This document shows, in pieces, positions 26,352 to 33,900 of a stretch of DNA of 36,492 bases. Position 1 is the first letter of the stretch; each line of letters starts with the position of its first letter. Position numbers and translations under genes: made by a program. The DNA is from Arthrobacter wenxiniae (GTDB taxonomy: Bacteria; Actinomycetota; Actinomycetes; Actinomycetales; Micrococcaceae): NCBI RefSeq assembly GCF_013376105.1, contig NZ_JAAMFM010000039.1:1-36492 (forward strand), written 5' to 3'. Below the pieces are notes generated by a model that saw only the letters and a program-made list of their open reading frames with translations, was not told the origin of the DNA and did not search any database.

Positions 26352-26519
26352 ATGTGCCGTGCCGTGACTTGTAAGAAATGCGGGAAGACGACGTGGGCGG
26401 GCTGCGGGCAGCACGTTGATCAGGTGATGCGTGGGGTTCCGGCCTCCCAGCGGTGCCGCGGGCATGAGAACGAGGAGCCGGCCGGCAAGGGCTTCTTTGC
26501 GAAGCTGTTCGGACGGTAG
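26352..26519 (+). CDS. Small Cys-rich protein, probable zinc-binding peptide
   Basis: This 55-residue protein starts at ATG 26352, with GGGAG nine bases upstream. Cysteines are at positions 2, 7, 10, 18 and 35 and histidines at 21 and 38. TCKKCGKTTWAGCGQHVDQV forms a zinc-ribbon-like knuckle, and the C-terminus is amphipathic (GKGFFAKLFGR). Similar small proteins with this motif are, to my knowledge, common and uncharacterised in Actinobacteria. A CstR-type operator overlaps its promoter, so it belongs to the reactive-sulfur regulon. It might bind zinc or react with persulfides, but neither can be shown here. Confidence 0.7.
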   Translation: MCRAVTCKKCGKTTWAGCGQHVDQVMRGVPASQRCRGHENEEPAGKGFFAKLFGR

Positions 26520-26552
26520 GTCGACCCGCCCGGCACCCGAGCACAGGCGTTG

Positions 26553-26604
26553 AAGGAACAGTGAAGCGCCGGAGGACATGTCCTCCGGCGCTTCACTGTT
26601 CCTT
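26553..26604. terminator. Perfect 52-bp palindrome, bidirectional terminator
   Basis: The sequence from 26553 to 26604 is its own reverse complement, centred at GGAGGACA|TGTCCTCC. It starts AAGGAACA and ends TGTTCCTT, so the hairpin ends in CTT on one strand and the same on the other. It lies between the converging Cys-rich peptide gene and the TauE gene, as expected for a shared terminator. Confidence 0.7.
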
Positions 26605-26616
26605 TGGCAGTCACTC

Positions 26617-27381
26617 TTAGGAAAGGAGTGCCTGGATAGCGACGTAGGCGGCGATCGCCAGGACCAGGACGGCAAAGCCGCGTTTGAGGGTCTTGTCGGG
26701 AATCCTGGTGCCGATCCGCCCGGCTGCGAGGGAGGCGGCCATCGCCGCTATGGCAAAGGCTGCGGTGACGGCCCAGTCGATCTGCAGATCAGCGAGGTGG
26801 GCGGCGAAGCCGGCGGCCGAGTTGATGACGATGATGACCAGGGATGTTCCCACGGTCAAGGCCATCGGGAGGCCCAGGACCAGGGTCAGGGCGGGGACGA
26901 TCAGGAAGCCGCCGCCGACGCCGAGCAGGCCGGTGAGGAAGCCCACGACGGCGCCGGTGGCGATCGCCTTGGGCAGGCAGCTGCGCCAGTGAACCCCGCC
27001 GCCGGGCAGCGCGCAGGACCCGCCGGCGGTTTTGGAGGGCATCAGCATCCTGATGCCGGCAAAGACCATGATCGCGGCGAAGGCCAGGAGCAGGATCTTC
27101 GGGTCCAGGAGCCGGTTGACGGCCGCGCCGAGGTAGGCGGTGGCGGTGCCGGCGGCGCCGATGATCAGCGCCAGGCGCCAGTTCACCCCGGTCCGCAGGC
27201 GGGGCAGCACCGCGACGGCGGAGGATGCGCCGACGACGACCAGCGACGTCGGGATCGCCGCGGCAAGCGGCAGTCCGACCCCGTAGACCAGGGCGGGGAC
27301 GGCGAGGATGGATCCGCCACCTCCTACCAGGCCCAGCAGGGCGCCGACGAGCAGCCCGAACGCCGCCGCGGTGAGGATCAT
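26617..27381 (-). CDS. TauE/SafE (TSUP) family sulfite/sulfonate exporter
   Basis: With ATG 27381 the protein has 254 residues; the start overlaps the upstream rhodanese stop by four bases. The repeated TSUP motif is visible: [20 protein letters not shown] at about residue 14 and [20 protein letters not shown] in the second half. Eight hydrophobic segments fit the family topology. TauE-type proteins export sulfite, sulfoacetate or other sulfur anions. As the last gene of a rhodanese operon with a CstR-type operator, it probably exports sulfite or thiosulfate made during persulfide detoxification. The 52-bp palindrome follows its stop. Confidence 0.85.
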   Translation of the reverse strand: MILTAAAFGLLVGALLGLVGGGGSILAVPALVYGVGLPLAAAIPTSLVVVGASSAVAVLPRLRTGVNWRLALIIGAAGTATAYLGAAVNRLLDPKILLLAFAAIMVFAGIRMLMPSKTAGGSCALPGGGVHWRSCLPKAIATGAVVGFLTGLLGVGGGFLIVPALTLVLGLPMALTVGTSLVIIVINSAAGFAAHLADLQIDWAVTAAFAIAAMAASLAAGRIGTRIPDKTLKRGFAVLVLAIAAYVAIQALLS

Positions 27382-27983
27382 GCCCGGGTGTCCAGGTTCT
27401 TCAGGGCCTGGTGGGCGGTGGGCTCGTTGGCGGAGCGGTTCCACGGCATCTTGGAGAGCATCTGGCCCATGGCGCAGCTGTTGGTGGCGGCGGAGAACGT
27501 CAGCCCGGCGCCGATGCCGCCGGCCACCAGGGACAGCTTCGGTGAGGCAAATTTCGCCGCCACGATGCTGGCGAGGACCAGGAAGCCTGCGGTCATCCGG
27601 ACCTGGCGTTCCAGGGCCCAGGGCCCACGGCCGCGGACAACGTTGCCGCCGGCCGCGGCGTAGGCGGGGACGCCCCCGGTCAGGACGCTGGCGCCGGCCA
27701 GGCCCACGGAGTCCAGGTGTTTGCGGGCCTGCTCGGCCCGGTTGCCGGACTGGCAGACCAGGACCACGCGGGTGCCCAGCTTTGCCGCGAATTCTTCGGT
27801 GTGCTCGCTGAGCATCGGAAGCGGCACATGGTAGGAGCCCTTGATGTGCAGGGCATCGAATTCCGCTCCGCCGCGCACGTCGATGACCATCAGATCGTCG
27901 TGGTTCTCTTCCCAGGCCTTCAGCGTCGGGGCATCGATGGACTGGGGTGCGGACTCAACGGGGGTGGTCTTCAAGGAAGTCAT
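27378..27983 (-). CDS. Rhodanese with C-terminal DUF2892 membrane domain (YgaP-like)
   Basis: With ATG 27983 (AAAGAGA upstream) the protein has 201 residues; an earlier ATG at 28010 lacks a ribosome binding site. Residues about 15-125 are a rhodanese domain (DLMVIDVRGGAEFDALHIKG) with catalytic Cys77 in VCQSGNRAEQA. Residues about 130-180 form two membrane segments of DUF2892 type (RMTAGFLVLASIVAAKFASP, SLVAGGIGAGLTFSAATNSC). This combination is that of YgaP, a membrane-anchored sulfurtransferase. It probably passes sulfane sulfur near the membrane and is translationally coupled to the TauE exporter. Confidence 0.85.
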   Translation of the reverse strand: MTSLKTTPVESAPQSIDAPTLKAWEENHDDLMVIDVRGGAEFDALHIKGSYHVPLPMLSEHTEEFAAKLGTRVVLVCQSGNRAEQARKHLDSVGLAGASVLTGGVPAYAAAGGNVVRGRGPWALERQVRMTAGFLVLASIVAAKFASPKLSLVAGGIGAGLTFSAATNSCAMGQMLSKMPWNRSANEPTAHQALKNLDTRA

Positions 27984-28095
27984 GATCTCTTTCGGTATGT
28001 CTTGGAACATTTCTGCTGGCGGCCCCGCATTTGCGGGCAGCCGCCGTCCTCCGCCCGGCTCCCCGTGTCAGGAACACGGTCCGGGCAGGTGGCAA

Positions 28096-28129
28096 CCCGG
28101 ACGGCGCATAGGGGGGTGCGCCGTCCGGG
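28096..28129 (-). terminator. Hairpin downstream of the second rhodanese
   Basis: CCCGGACGGCGCA (28096-28108) is perfectly complementary to TGCGCCGTCCGGG (28117-28129) with an eight-base loop. It lies in the 159-base gap between the rhodanese at 28143 and the YgaP-like gene, and may partly terminate the operon or stabilise the upstream message. Confidence 0.55.
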
Positions 28130-28142
28130 CGGTCTGGTGGGG

Positions 28143-28445
28143 TCAGCCGGTGGGGAGGCCTGCGGCGGTCCAGTCGAGCATTCCGCCGGGGACGGTGTAG
28201 GCCGTGAAGCCGGCCGCCGTGAGCTGGTCCGCGGCCGCAGCGCTGCGGCGTCCGCTGCGGCACACCGCGACGACGGGTCGGGACTTGTCCAGCTCGTCCA
28301 GGCGGCCGGCCAGTTCGCCCAGGGCGATGTGCCTGGCGCCGGCGATCATGCCTTCGGCGACTTCAGCTGTTTCCCGGACATCGACAATCTGGGCGTCGCC
28401 GCCGTTCTTGAGCTGCTCCGCGAGCTGCTGGGGGGTGATTTCCAT
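28143..28445 (-). CDS. Single-domain rhodanese sulfurtransferase
   Basis: The 100-residue protein starts at ATG 28445 with AAAGG upstream. It is a complete single rhodanese domain: AQIVDVRETAEVAEGMIAGA, HIALGELAGRLDEL, and the active-site loop VAVCRSGRRSAAA with catalytic Cys62, ending VPGGMLDWTAAGLP. The loop C-R-S-G-R-R is that of an active thiosulfate or persulfide sulfurtransferase. It lies 83 bases after the second CstR-like gene and belongs to the same operon, which contains three rhodanese proteins. Confidence 0.85.
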   Translation of the reverse strand: MEITPQQLAEQLKNGGDAQIVDVRETAEVAEGMIAGARHIALGELAGRLDELDKSRPVVAVCRSGRRSAAAADQLTAAGFTAYTVPGGMLDWTAAGLPTG

Positions 28446-28528
28446 GGACTGAACCTTTCGGTAGGACGGGGCGGTCGTGCTGGATATGTGGGCTGGGCGC
28501 CGTTGCCCTGGCGGTGGCCGGAGCCAGC

Positions 28529-28858
28529 TTAGGTCAGTCGCAGGAAAAGTGTGCGGACTTCCGCAAGGGTGGGTTTCTGGACCACCAGTCCCGGCTGCAC
28601 GCCGACTGCCGTGGGGGCGTCCGCGGGCTCGGTGAGGCACTCGCGCATAGCCGCCGAGATCAGTTCGAATCCGGCCCTGTCCAGGGCGCCGCGGACCGCC
28701 GAGAGCTGGGTGACGACATTGCGGCAATCCGCCCCGGATTCGAAGGCGGCAATCAACGCGGTGAGCTGTCCCCGGGCGCGCTTGAGGCGGTTGATCGTGC
28801 GGCGGCTGCCGGCGTCCGGGAGGTGCGGAGGTGGCGGGAAGTCAAGCGTGGAGGACAT
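28529..28858 (-). CDS. CstR-like repressor (CsoR family), copy 2
   Basis: With ATG 28858 the protein has 109 residues; a GTG at 28864 overlapping the upstream stop is an alternative start. The fold is the same as copy 1 (INRLKRARGQLTALIAAFES, DCRNVVTQLSAVRGALDRAG, MRECL). Cys45 and Cys74 are the likely sensing pair. The copper-CsoR histidine position, four before the second Cys, is Ala70, again pointing to persulfide rather than copper. Unlike copy 1 it has a proline-rich N-terminal tail and a 35-residue C-terminal extension. It is encoded inside the rhodanese operon rather than next to its own promoter. Confidence 0.8.
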   Translation of the reverse strand: MSSTLDFPPPPHLPDAGSRRTINRLKRARGQLTALIAAFESGADCRNVVTQLSAVRGALDRAGFELISAAMRECLTEPADAPTAVGVQPGLVVQKPTLAEVRTLFLRLT

Positions 28859-28860
28859 GG

Positions 28861-29175
28861 TCACTTACCGCGCCCCGGATAGTCAACCGGGTACCCGTTG
28901 CGGTACCACTCCGTGATGCCGCCCATGACATTTACCGCGTCATAGCCCTCAGCCGTGAGATGCGCCGTGGCCCGGGAGCTGCGGCCGCCCGAGGCGCACA
29001 TCACATACACCGTCCGACCAGCCGGAACGTCACCGAGGGATTCCTGGAAACGCGAGAGCGGGATGTTCCTCGTTCCCGGGACGCAGGCCTCCGAGTACTC
29101 TTCCTCTTCCCTGACGTCGATGATGGAAACATCCGGCCCGAGTGCGGCCAGGTCGTCCACTGAAATGCTCTTCAT
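28861..29175 (-). CDS. Single-domain rhodanese, first gene of the sulfur operon
   Basis: The 104-residue protein starts at ATG 29175 with AAAGGG upstream. It has the rhodanese start SIIDVREEEEYSEACVPGTR, the active-site loop YVMCASGGRSSRA with catalytic Cys60, and VMGGITEWYRNGYPV at the end. It leads a probable operon continuing through the second CstR-like repressor, another rhodanese, the YgaP-like protein and the TauE exporter. The stop lies next to the start of the CstR-like gene. The promoter region contains CstR operator 4. Confidence 0.85.
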   Translation of the reverse strand: MKSISVDDLAALGPDVSIIDVREEEEYSEACVPGTRNIPLSRFQESLGDVPAGRTVYVMCASGGRSSRATAHLTAEGYDAVNVMGGITEWYRNGYPVDYPGRGK

Positions 29176-29226
29176 GCTGGTGCCCTTTCATGGTCTCCGG
29201 CAGCCCGGGCGGGTAGTTGCCCTTCC

Positions 29227-29256
29227 ATTATGATACCCCAGGGGGTATTAATGCAA
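29227..29256 (-). promoter_or_regulatory. CstR operator 4 within the rhodanese operon promoter
   Basis: On the minus strand TTGCAT (29256-29251) and CATAAT (29232-29227) form a promoter with an 18-base spacer. The spacer holds the palindrome ATACCCCAGGGGGTAT (29233-29248 on the plus strand). The promoter drives the minus-strand operon beginning at 29175. Confidence 0.7.
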
Positions 29257-29279
29257 AACGGAAAGGGCCTACCCTCTTG

Positions 29280-29308
29280 TTGTCAAGATACCCATGGGGG
29301 TATAAAAT
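29280..29308 (+). promoter_or_regulatory. CstR operator 5 within the thioredoxin promoter
   Basis: TTGTCA (29280-29285) and TAAAAT (29303-29308) are separated by exactly 17 bases, a near-consensus promoter. The palindrome ATACCCATGGGGGTAT (29288-29303) fills the spacer. The -10 ends six bases before ATG 29315, which predicts a leaderless transcript. Confidence 0.75.
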
Positions 29309-29314
29309 ATTCCT

Positions 29315-29686
29315 ATGGCAACCATCGACATTTCCGAAGCGACCTTCAACGACACCATCACCGGCAACGACATCGTCCTGGTGGACTTCTGGGCAGCCTG
29401 GTGCGGGCCCTGCCGAATGTTCGCCCCCACCTTCAGCAAAGCCTCCGACAACCACGCGGACGTCGTCTTCGCAAAGGTGGACACCGAGGCCGAGCCCGGC
29501 CTCTCCGCAGCCGCGCGCATCAGCTCCATCCCCACGCTGATGGCCTTCCGGGAGGGAATCCTGGTGTTCTCCCAGCCGGGGGCGATGAACGCAGCCGGGC
29601 TGGAACAGCTCATCACGGGCATCAAAGAGCTGGACATGGGAGAGGTCCGGGCAAAAATGGCAGCCGCCCCGGCGAGCTCGAAATAG
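29315..29686 (+). CDS. Thioredoxin family protein
   Basis: The 123-residue protein has the canonical thioredoxin active site WCGPC (Trp29 to Cys33) in VLVDFWAAWCGPCRMFAPTF, and the cis-proline region SSIPTLMAFREG. The C-terminus is about 15 residues longer than a minimal thioredoxin. It has no ribosome binding site and follows a near-consensus promoter directly, so it is probably translated leaderless. CstR operator 5 in its promoter links it to the sulfane-sulfur response. There it would reduce protein persulfides and release H2S, or regenerate rhodaneses. Confidence 0.9.
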   Translation: MATIDISEATFNDTITGNDIVLVDFWAAWCGPCRMFAPTFSKASDNHADVVFAKVDTEAEPGLSAAARISSIPTLMAFREGILVFSQPGAMNAAGLEQLITGIKELDMGEVRAKMAAAPASSK

Positions 29687-29750
29687 AACCGGACCCCTGC
29701 TCCCGCCCGGGGAGTCCCGGGCATGCCCCACCGACGGATCGAGAAACACA

Positions 29751-30254
29751 ATGAGCAGCGAACCAGCCATCACAGCCGCAGGCAGCGCAACGGCCGCCGG
29801 AGGCCGCGCGCCCGGGGAAAGCCAGGCAGTCCGGGTCGCGCACCTGGGCGGCGACCGCTTCGACATCAACATCCGCGGCCACGTCATCCGGACCGACCAG
29901 CCGATCGGCGACGGCGGCGAGGATACCGGCCCCACCCCCACGGAGCTGTTTATCGCCAGCCTCGCCGGCTGCGTCGCGTTCTACGCCCGCCGCTACCTGG
30001 AACGGCACGCCCTGCCCACCGAAGGCCTCGCCGTGAAGGCCGATTTCCACATGGGCTCGCGACCCGCACGCGTTGCCCGCATCAATGTACACCTCACCAT
30101 CCCCGACGGCGTGCCCTCCGAACGCCGCGAGGCCCTGCTCGCCGTCGCCTCCCACTGCACCGTACACAACTCACTGACATCACTCCCTGAGATCTCGGTC
30201 GCCTTCGCCGGCAACCCCGAACAGCCAAACTCAAACCCCTGGGGTGCAGCCTGA
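29751..30254 (+). CDS. OsmC-family protein
   Basis: The 167-residue protein has the OsmC/Ohr fold signatures. It contains TGPTPTELFIASLAGCVAFY with Cys74 and SHCTVHNSL with Cys136, the two redox cysteines of the family. A 25-residue Ala/Gly-rich N-terminal tail precedes the domain. OsmC and Ohr proteins reduce organic hydroperoxides; some family members act on persulfides. It lies 64 bases after the thioredoxin gene and is probably co-transcribed, which would supply its thiol reductant. Confidence 0.85.
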   Translation: MSSEPAITAAGSATAAGGRAPGESQAVRVAHLGGDRFDINIRGHVIRTDQPIGDGGEDTGPTPTELFIASLAGCVAFYARRYLERHALPTEGLAVKADFHMGSRPARVARINVHLTIPDGVPSERREALLAVASHCTVHNSLTSLPEISVAFAGNPEQPNSNPWGAA

Positions 30255-30300
30255 CGCGGCCGAGAAAGCGCCTACAGCCCAAACACGGCTGGGACCAGGC

Positions 30301-31029
30301 ATGGATACTGACAGCCGGATCGAGGAAACAGTGGCGAGAGACAGCGGCCGGGCAATGGCCGGAGTGAGGCATCAGCTAAGCGGTGACTTCGCTCTGCTGC
30401 GACGCTGGAGGCCGGTCCGCAAGGCCCGTGCAGGCATCGCCGCGGTGGCCGCCGCGACTGTTGTCGTGTCGATGAACCACATGACGGGCCCAACCGGTGC
30501 CATGTGGTGGCATGCCGTGATTGTCGCAGCCGGTTCGATTCTGGCCGGCCTGCTGGTAGGCAGCTACCTCGGCGCACCCATCGGAGCCGAAGCCACTGTT
30601 TGCGACACCCGATGGCCCCTGACAGGTTTGACCGGACTGGTGATCGCAACATCCACCGACCCAGGGACCCTGGCCGCCCATCTGTTCACCAGCGCAGCCC
30701 CCATTCTTCTTGCCGCGGTGATACAGCCAGCCTTCGCCCTGCTGTCACTAGCCCTTCTGGGATGGGCGCTGCGGAAGCGTCTCCAACTCGAGCGGATGGC
30801 CCTGACGCCCTCCACCGGCGGGGCTTCCGGCGATGCGTGCACGGCCTGCCGGCCACTCTTTCCCGCCAGAACGGGCACCCTGAGAGGACCTTCCACCCCA
30901 TATCGGCGCAGGTCACAGGCGGACGTAAGCCCACCCTTCCCACTGCCGCGTGGCCAGGTGCGCGATGGCAGCGGGGACCGAACCGACACCGGCGGACAAT
31001 TCCCCCGGCTCCAGGCCCACAGAACGTAG
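30301..31029 (+). CDS. Hypothetical membrane protein, 3' end uncertain
   Basis: ATG 30301 gives a 242-residue frame; GTG 30244, overlapping the OsmC stop, is an alternative start. Residues about 40-160 contain three or four hydrophobic segments (KARAGIAAVAAATVVVSMNH, AVIVAAGSILAGLLVGSYLG, TGLTGLVIATSTDPG, LLAAVIQPAFALLSLALLGW). After about residue 165 the sequence becomes polar and proline-rich, and it runs antisense through the last 117 bases of the converging DsrE gene. The natural protein may therefore end earlier and the tail may be a frameshift extension. I do not recognise the family. Position suggests membership of the sulfur-stress cluster. Confidence 0.45.
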   Translation: MDTDSRIEETVARDSGRAMAGVRHQLSGDFALLRRWRPVRKARAGIAAVAAATVVVSMNHMTGPTGAMWWHAVIVAAGSILAGLLVGSYLGAPIGAEATVCDTRWPLTGLTGLVIATSTDPGTLAAHLFTSAAPILLAAVIQPAFALLSLALLGWALRKRLQLERMALTPSTGGASGDACTACRPLFPARTGTLRGPSTPYRRRSQADVSPPFPLPRGQVRDGSGDRTDTGGQFPRLQAHRT

Positions 31030-31299
31030 GCTGTTCCCGCACGCAAGGATCCGGATACCTTGGGCGAGGACTTCACTGACCGACTCTTCCAGGGTCGATC
31101 CGGCGGCCAAGAGAGACACCCCGGGGCCTTGCACCACGACCTCGACGGGAACCCCCGCAGCGAGTGCGGCCACCGCGTTCGCCGCACTGCGCAGGGCGGC
31201 GGAGATTCCGGCACTGTCGGCCGGTCCCGCGGAATGGACCAGGAGACCGCGGGCAGCCCCCGCGTCCAGGGAATTGCCTGAAGATCCGGCGTCCGGCAT
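30913..31299 (-). CDS. DsrE-family protein
   Basis: The 128-residue protein starts at ATG 31299 behind AAAGGAG. The DsrE-like fold is suggested by GLLVHSAGPADSAGISAALR, PVEVVVQGPGVSLLAAG and GIRILACGNSLRSVGLEPG, the last carrying the single Cys typical of this family's active-site position. DsrE-like proteins carry or transfer sulfane sulfur, which fits the neighbouring rhodaneses. The gene converges on the membrane protein at 30301, whose open frame overlaps its 3' end. No CstR-type operator is seen upstream of it. Confidence 0.75.
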   Translation of the reverse strand: MPDAGSSGNSLDAGAARGLLVHSAGPADSAGISAALRSAANAVAALAAGVPVEVVVQGPGVSLLAAGSTLEESVSEVLAQGIRILACGNSLRSVGLEPGELSAGVGSVPAAIAHLATRQWEGWAYVRL

Positions 31300-32106
31300 G
31301 AAGGGCTCCTTTGTCGACGGCAGGGCTTCGACCCGGCCGAAACCTGCATCAGTTTGTCCCTTGCATGCTATGTGACAGCCAGGAAGGCCCTGTGAATAAT
31401 ACGACCGTGTGACTTTGACAGCGGCACTGTCGCAATGGCCGGCGCGCCGGAGTCTGGGGCGGCAGCCGCCTCGGCCCCGACATATCTGGTGGCGGCGGTG
31501 CCGCCCCGGACGATGAGCTTCAGGGGGCGGGCCCCGGCGGCCCATCAGGGTTCAGCACGGCGCGTGCTGTTGTCTCGTTTTTGGCAGTGGTGTGCCCCGA
31601 CTGCAACAAGCTGTCACTACTGGCATTGGGCACCTCTGGCGCCGTATAATCCATCGCACCAATTTAGCCGTTCCTCGCCGCTGCCGCCGTCATCTTGCTG
31701 GGATGGTCCGTCCTCAAGCGGGCGGCTTCCCAGGCCCGGTGCCCGGTGCCGTCGACCAGGTCCGTTCGCTCCACATCCGGGAGGTATTGTCGGCGGAGGC
31801 CGGCGACGCGGCGCATGCCGGCACGGGCAGCGGAGATGCCCGGTGTGGCGCGATCGGAGTCGGCGGCCTGCCGACAGTCCACCCCGGGCACAGGGTAGAT
31901 GCGGCCGTGCGGACCGGCGACCGACACTGACCGTGAAGAAGATCACTCCGCCCGTCCTCCGGCACACCAAGGTGATGCGGCTGCTCACAGCCGGGATCGA
32001 CAGCACCGTCATCGCGTTCCTCGAGGTCTCTGATTATGCCGAGGCCTTCACCCCAGGCGCCCCGAGATTCCGGGCCAGGACCACCAACCTTGGCATAAGC
32101 AAGACA
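31300..32106. other. Degenerate region, possible second ISL3-type scar
   Basis: No intact gene is recognised. On the minus strand near 31880-32030 the reading RITLVCRRTGGVIFFTVSVG followed by RRSARPHLPC faintly resembles the zinc-finger start of ISL3-type transposases, but the frame breaks at once. The rest is GC-rich open frame without motifs. Confidence 0.3.
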
Positions 32107-32896
32107 TCGGCATAAAACGCACCAACCACGACAATGGCTTCGGGCAGTTCGTCGCGGATCGCGCTGGCGTAGCCGCGGAACGGGTCGGGGTTGGCGGCCT
32201 TGATCCCTGCCGCGAACGCGGGACCGCGTTCCTTGAGCCAGTCGCCGTGGAGGCCTTCCCCGACCGGCCCGCGACCAGGTCCAGCAGCCTTGCATGGACG
32301 TTGCCATGGGCGTCACGGGTGTGGTCAATGATGCCGGTGACCATTCCCGATCCAGGGAACCCGGCGTGCGTCCAGACATGCTCGTCGACCCCGAGCGCAT
32401 CACTGCCGGCAAGGCGTTAGAGGCGTCCGACCCGGCGCCGACCCTCGGTCTCGATGCCCTTCAAGAGGACCCGCCACGAGACGCCGAGCTGGTGGGAGAG
32501 GGCGGAGACGGAGGCGTCGCATTTCTCCACGGCATCGGTTGCCCAGCGGATGGCACGGTTCGTCAGGATCGCCCGCTTGCCGGCCAGGGAGTGCTGTTCG
32601 CTGACGACTGTCGTGGGGCAGAGGCCGACCCGGCATTGCCATAACCGTTTGGCCCGGACGAGCCGGACGGGCCCGCCACAACAAGGGATGTCGTGAAGCC
32701 GGACCCGGCGCCGGCGATGTCCCACGGCAGCGACACCGCAGGCAGGGCAGCCGGTCAGGCCCTGGGCGGTTTGACCATGGACGATCAGGCCGGTGGCGGC
32801 CTGGGCAACAGCGGTCATATGAACGCCGGGAACACCCAGAAGGGCATCGGCACGCCCGCACCACCGTCCACATTCGCAGGAAGTAGGGTTGGACAC
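32107..32896 (-). pseudogene. ISL3-family transposase, frameshifted and truncated
   Basis: From GTG 32896 the frame carries TGCPACGVAAVGHRRRRVRL, HDIPCCGGPVRLVRAKRLWQ and SVSALSHQLGVSW, the zinc-finger and HTH start of ISL3-type transposases. After a shift near 32410 another frame continues SDALGVDEHVWTHAGFPGSG and MVTGIIDHTRDAHGN. A second shift near 32255 brings in KERGPAFAAGIKAANPDPFR, GYASAIRDELPEAIVV. Homology ends near 32115 at the start of the catalytic core's second half. At least two frameshifts and a truncation make it inactive. Confidence 0.75.
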
Positions 32897-32956
32897 GTCA
32901 GGGCTCCTGATGAAGTTGGAAGTTTGGTCGCTACCAATTCAAGGAGCCCCTGACGT
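32895..32956. repeat. Inverted repeat at the outer edge of the ISL3 remnant
   Basis: ACGTCAGGGCTCC (32895-32907) pairs with GGAGCCCCTGACGT (32943-32956), with one bulged base. It spans the transposase start region and probably marks the end of the element or a regulatory hairpin. Confidence 0.45.
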
Positions 32957-33037
32957 TTCTCCCGGACCGCCACGCCGGGCATAGCCCAAACCCTGACACC
33001 TGGCCGGTCCTAACCACGCTTAGAGACGAAGGGCCGC

Positions 33038-33265
33038 TTATGGCATGGCCTTGAATTCGCCCGTTCCCGAGGAGCCTGATCGACGGTTGGAACAGTTGGC
33101 TGCCCAGGAGCGTGCAGCGACGTCGACGGTGCGGGCTCGGTGCTCGTTGATGCCGCGCCCGACCGCCACCACGGTCCACACCAGGGCGAACAGCCAGAGG
33201 AGCACGCTCGCCTGTGGGCGCACGGCGGCCAGGGCGATGAGGAGGCCAACGGCGATGATGTCCAT
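33038..33265 (-). CDS. Small hypothetical membrane protein
   Basis: ATG 33265 gives a 75-residue frame with two hydrophobic stretches (MDIIAVGLLIALAAVRP and VLLWLFALVWTVVAVGRG) and a polar C-terminal tail. No ribosome binding site is clear, and the tail lies close to the ISL3 remnant, so the 3' end may be altered. It is encoded downstream of the MarR-type gene on the same strand and could be co-transcribed. Family unknown. Confidence 0.35.
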   Translation of the reverse strand: MDIIAVGLLIALAAVRPQASVLLWLFALVWTVVAVGRGINEHRARTVDVAARSWAANCSNRRSGSSGTGEFKAMP

Positions 33266-33315
33266 GGCCAGTACGAGGCCATACCGGCTGCTGGGCTAGT
33301 TGGTTTCTGGCTGGC

Positions 33316-33846
33316 TCATGGCTTCTCTGCGGCCCTCCCGATGGTGGTGTCTGTTGATTCGTCCGTCTCCAGAAGGGCAGCAAGCTCCGAGAGCGCGGGG
33401 ATGGCTTCTTCGATCAGGGTTTGGCGGTGGCGCGGCAGTCTGGACAAGGCGTCGGCCACGCGACGTTCATTGGCGTTCTGCCAGGCCTGCAACAATTCCG
33501 TCCCGGTTCTGGTCAGTCGCAGGTTCTGGGCGCGCCGGTCTCCGGGGCGCGGGGTGCGGCTGACCAACTGTGAAACCACCATTTGCTGGATCAAGTTGCT
33601 GACGGTGTTCGTCGCCAGGCGCTGTCGGGCGGCGAGCTCGCTGACGCCCAGATCGGGTTCGTCGGCAAGGCGCTGGAGGATTTCCACCTGTGCCATGGGC
33701 AGTGCCTCCCAGGGGAACTCATGTCGAACGCTCGAGCGCAGAACGCGACGCAACCGGGTGATGACGTCGGTCAGTGACCATGCATCTCCGACCCCGTGCA
33801 GTGGTTCGCTGGGGGGCTCGGGAAGCGCTTCTGCCGTGTGGGTCAT
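33316..33846 (-). CDS. MarR-family transcriptional regulator
   Basis: The 176-residue protein has the MarR winged helix: ALPMAQVEILQRLADEPDLG, then VSELAARQRLATNTVSNLIQ and the wing SRTPRPGDRRAQNLRLT. It is divergent from a DHA2-type efflux pump gene, with a 27-bp perfect dyad covering the pump's start codon. This is the classic MarR arrangement for a drug- or aromatic-acid-responsive repressor of an efflux gene. The ligand is unknown. Confidence 0.9.
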   Translation of the reverse strand: MTHTAEALPEPPSEPLHGVGDAWSLTDVITRLRRVLRSSVRHEFPWEALPMAQVEILQRLADEPDLGVSELAARQRLATNTVSNLIQQMVVSQLVSRTPRPGDRRAQNLRLTRTGTELLQAWQNANERRVADALSRLPRHRQTLIEEAIPALSELAALLETDESTDTTIGRAAEKP

Positions 33847-33873
33847 GCGCCCATGCTATCTCTCTTGGTATTT

Positions 33874-33900
33874 TCTGACATAGAATAGTTCTATGTCAGA
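33874..33900. promoter_or_regulatory. MarR operator overlapping the efflux start codon
   Basis: TCTGACATAGAA (33874-33885) and TTCTATGTCAGA (33889-33900) are perfectly complementary with a three-base spacer. The right arm contains the efflux ATG (33893). A -10 box TAGAAT (33881-33886) lies in the dyad six bases before the ATG, so the transcript is probably leaderless. Confidence 0.75.

Noticed and set aside
26578-27663. 361-codon plus-strand frame opposite the TauE gene
   Set aside because: Gly/Asp/Gln-rich antisense shadow; its start lies within the 52-bp palindrome.
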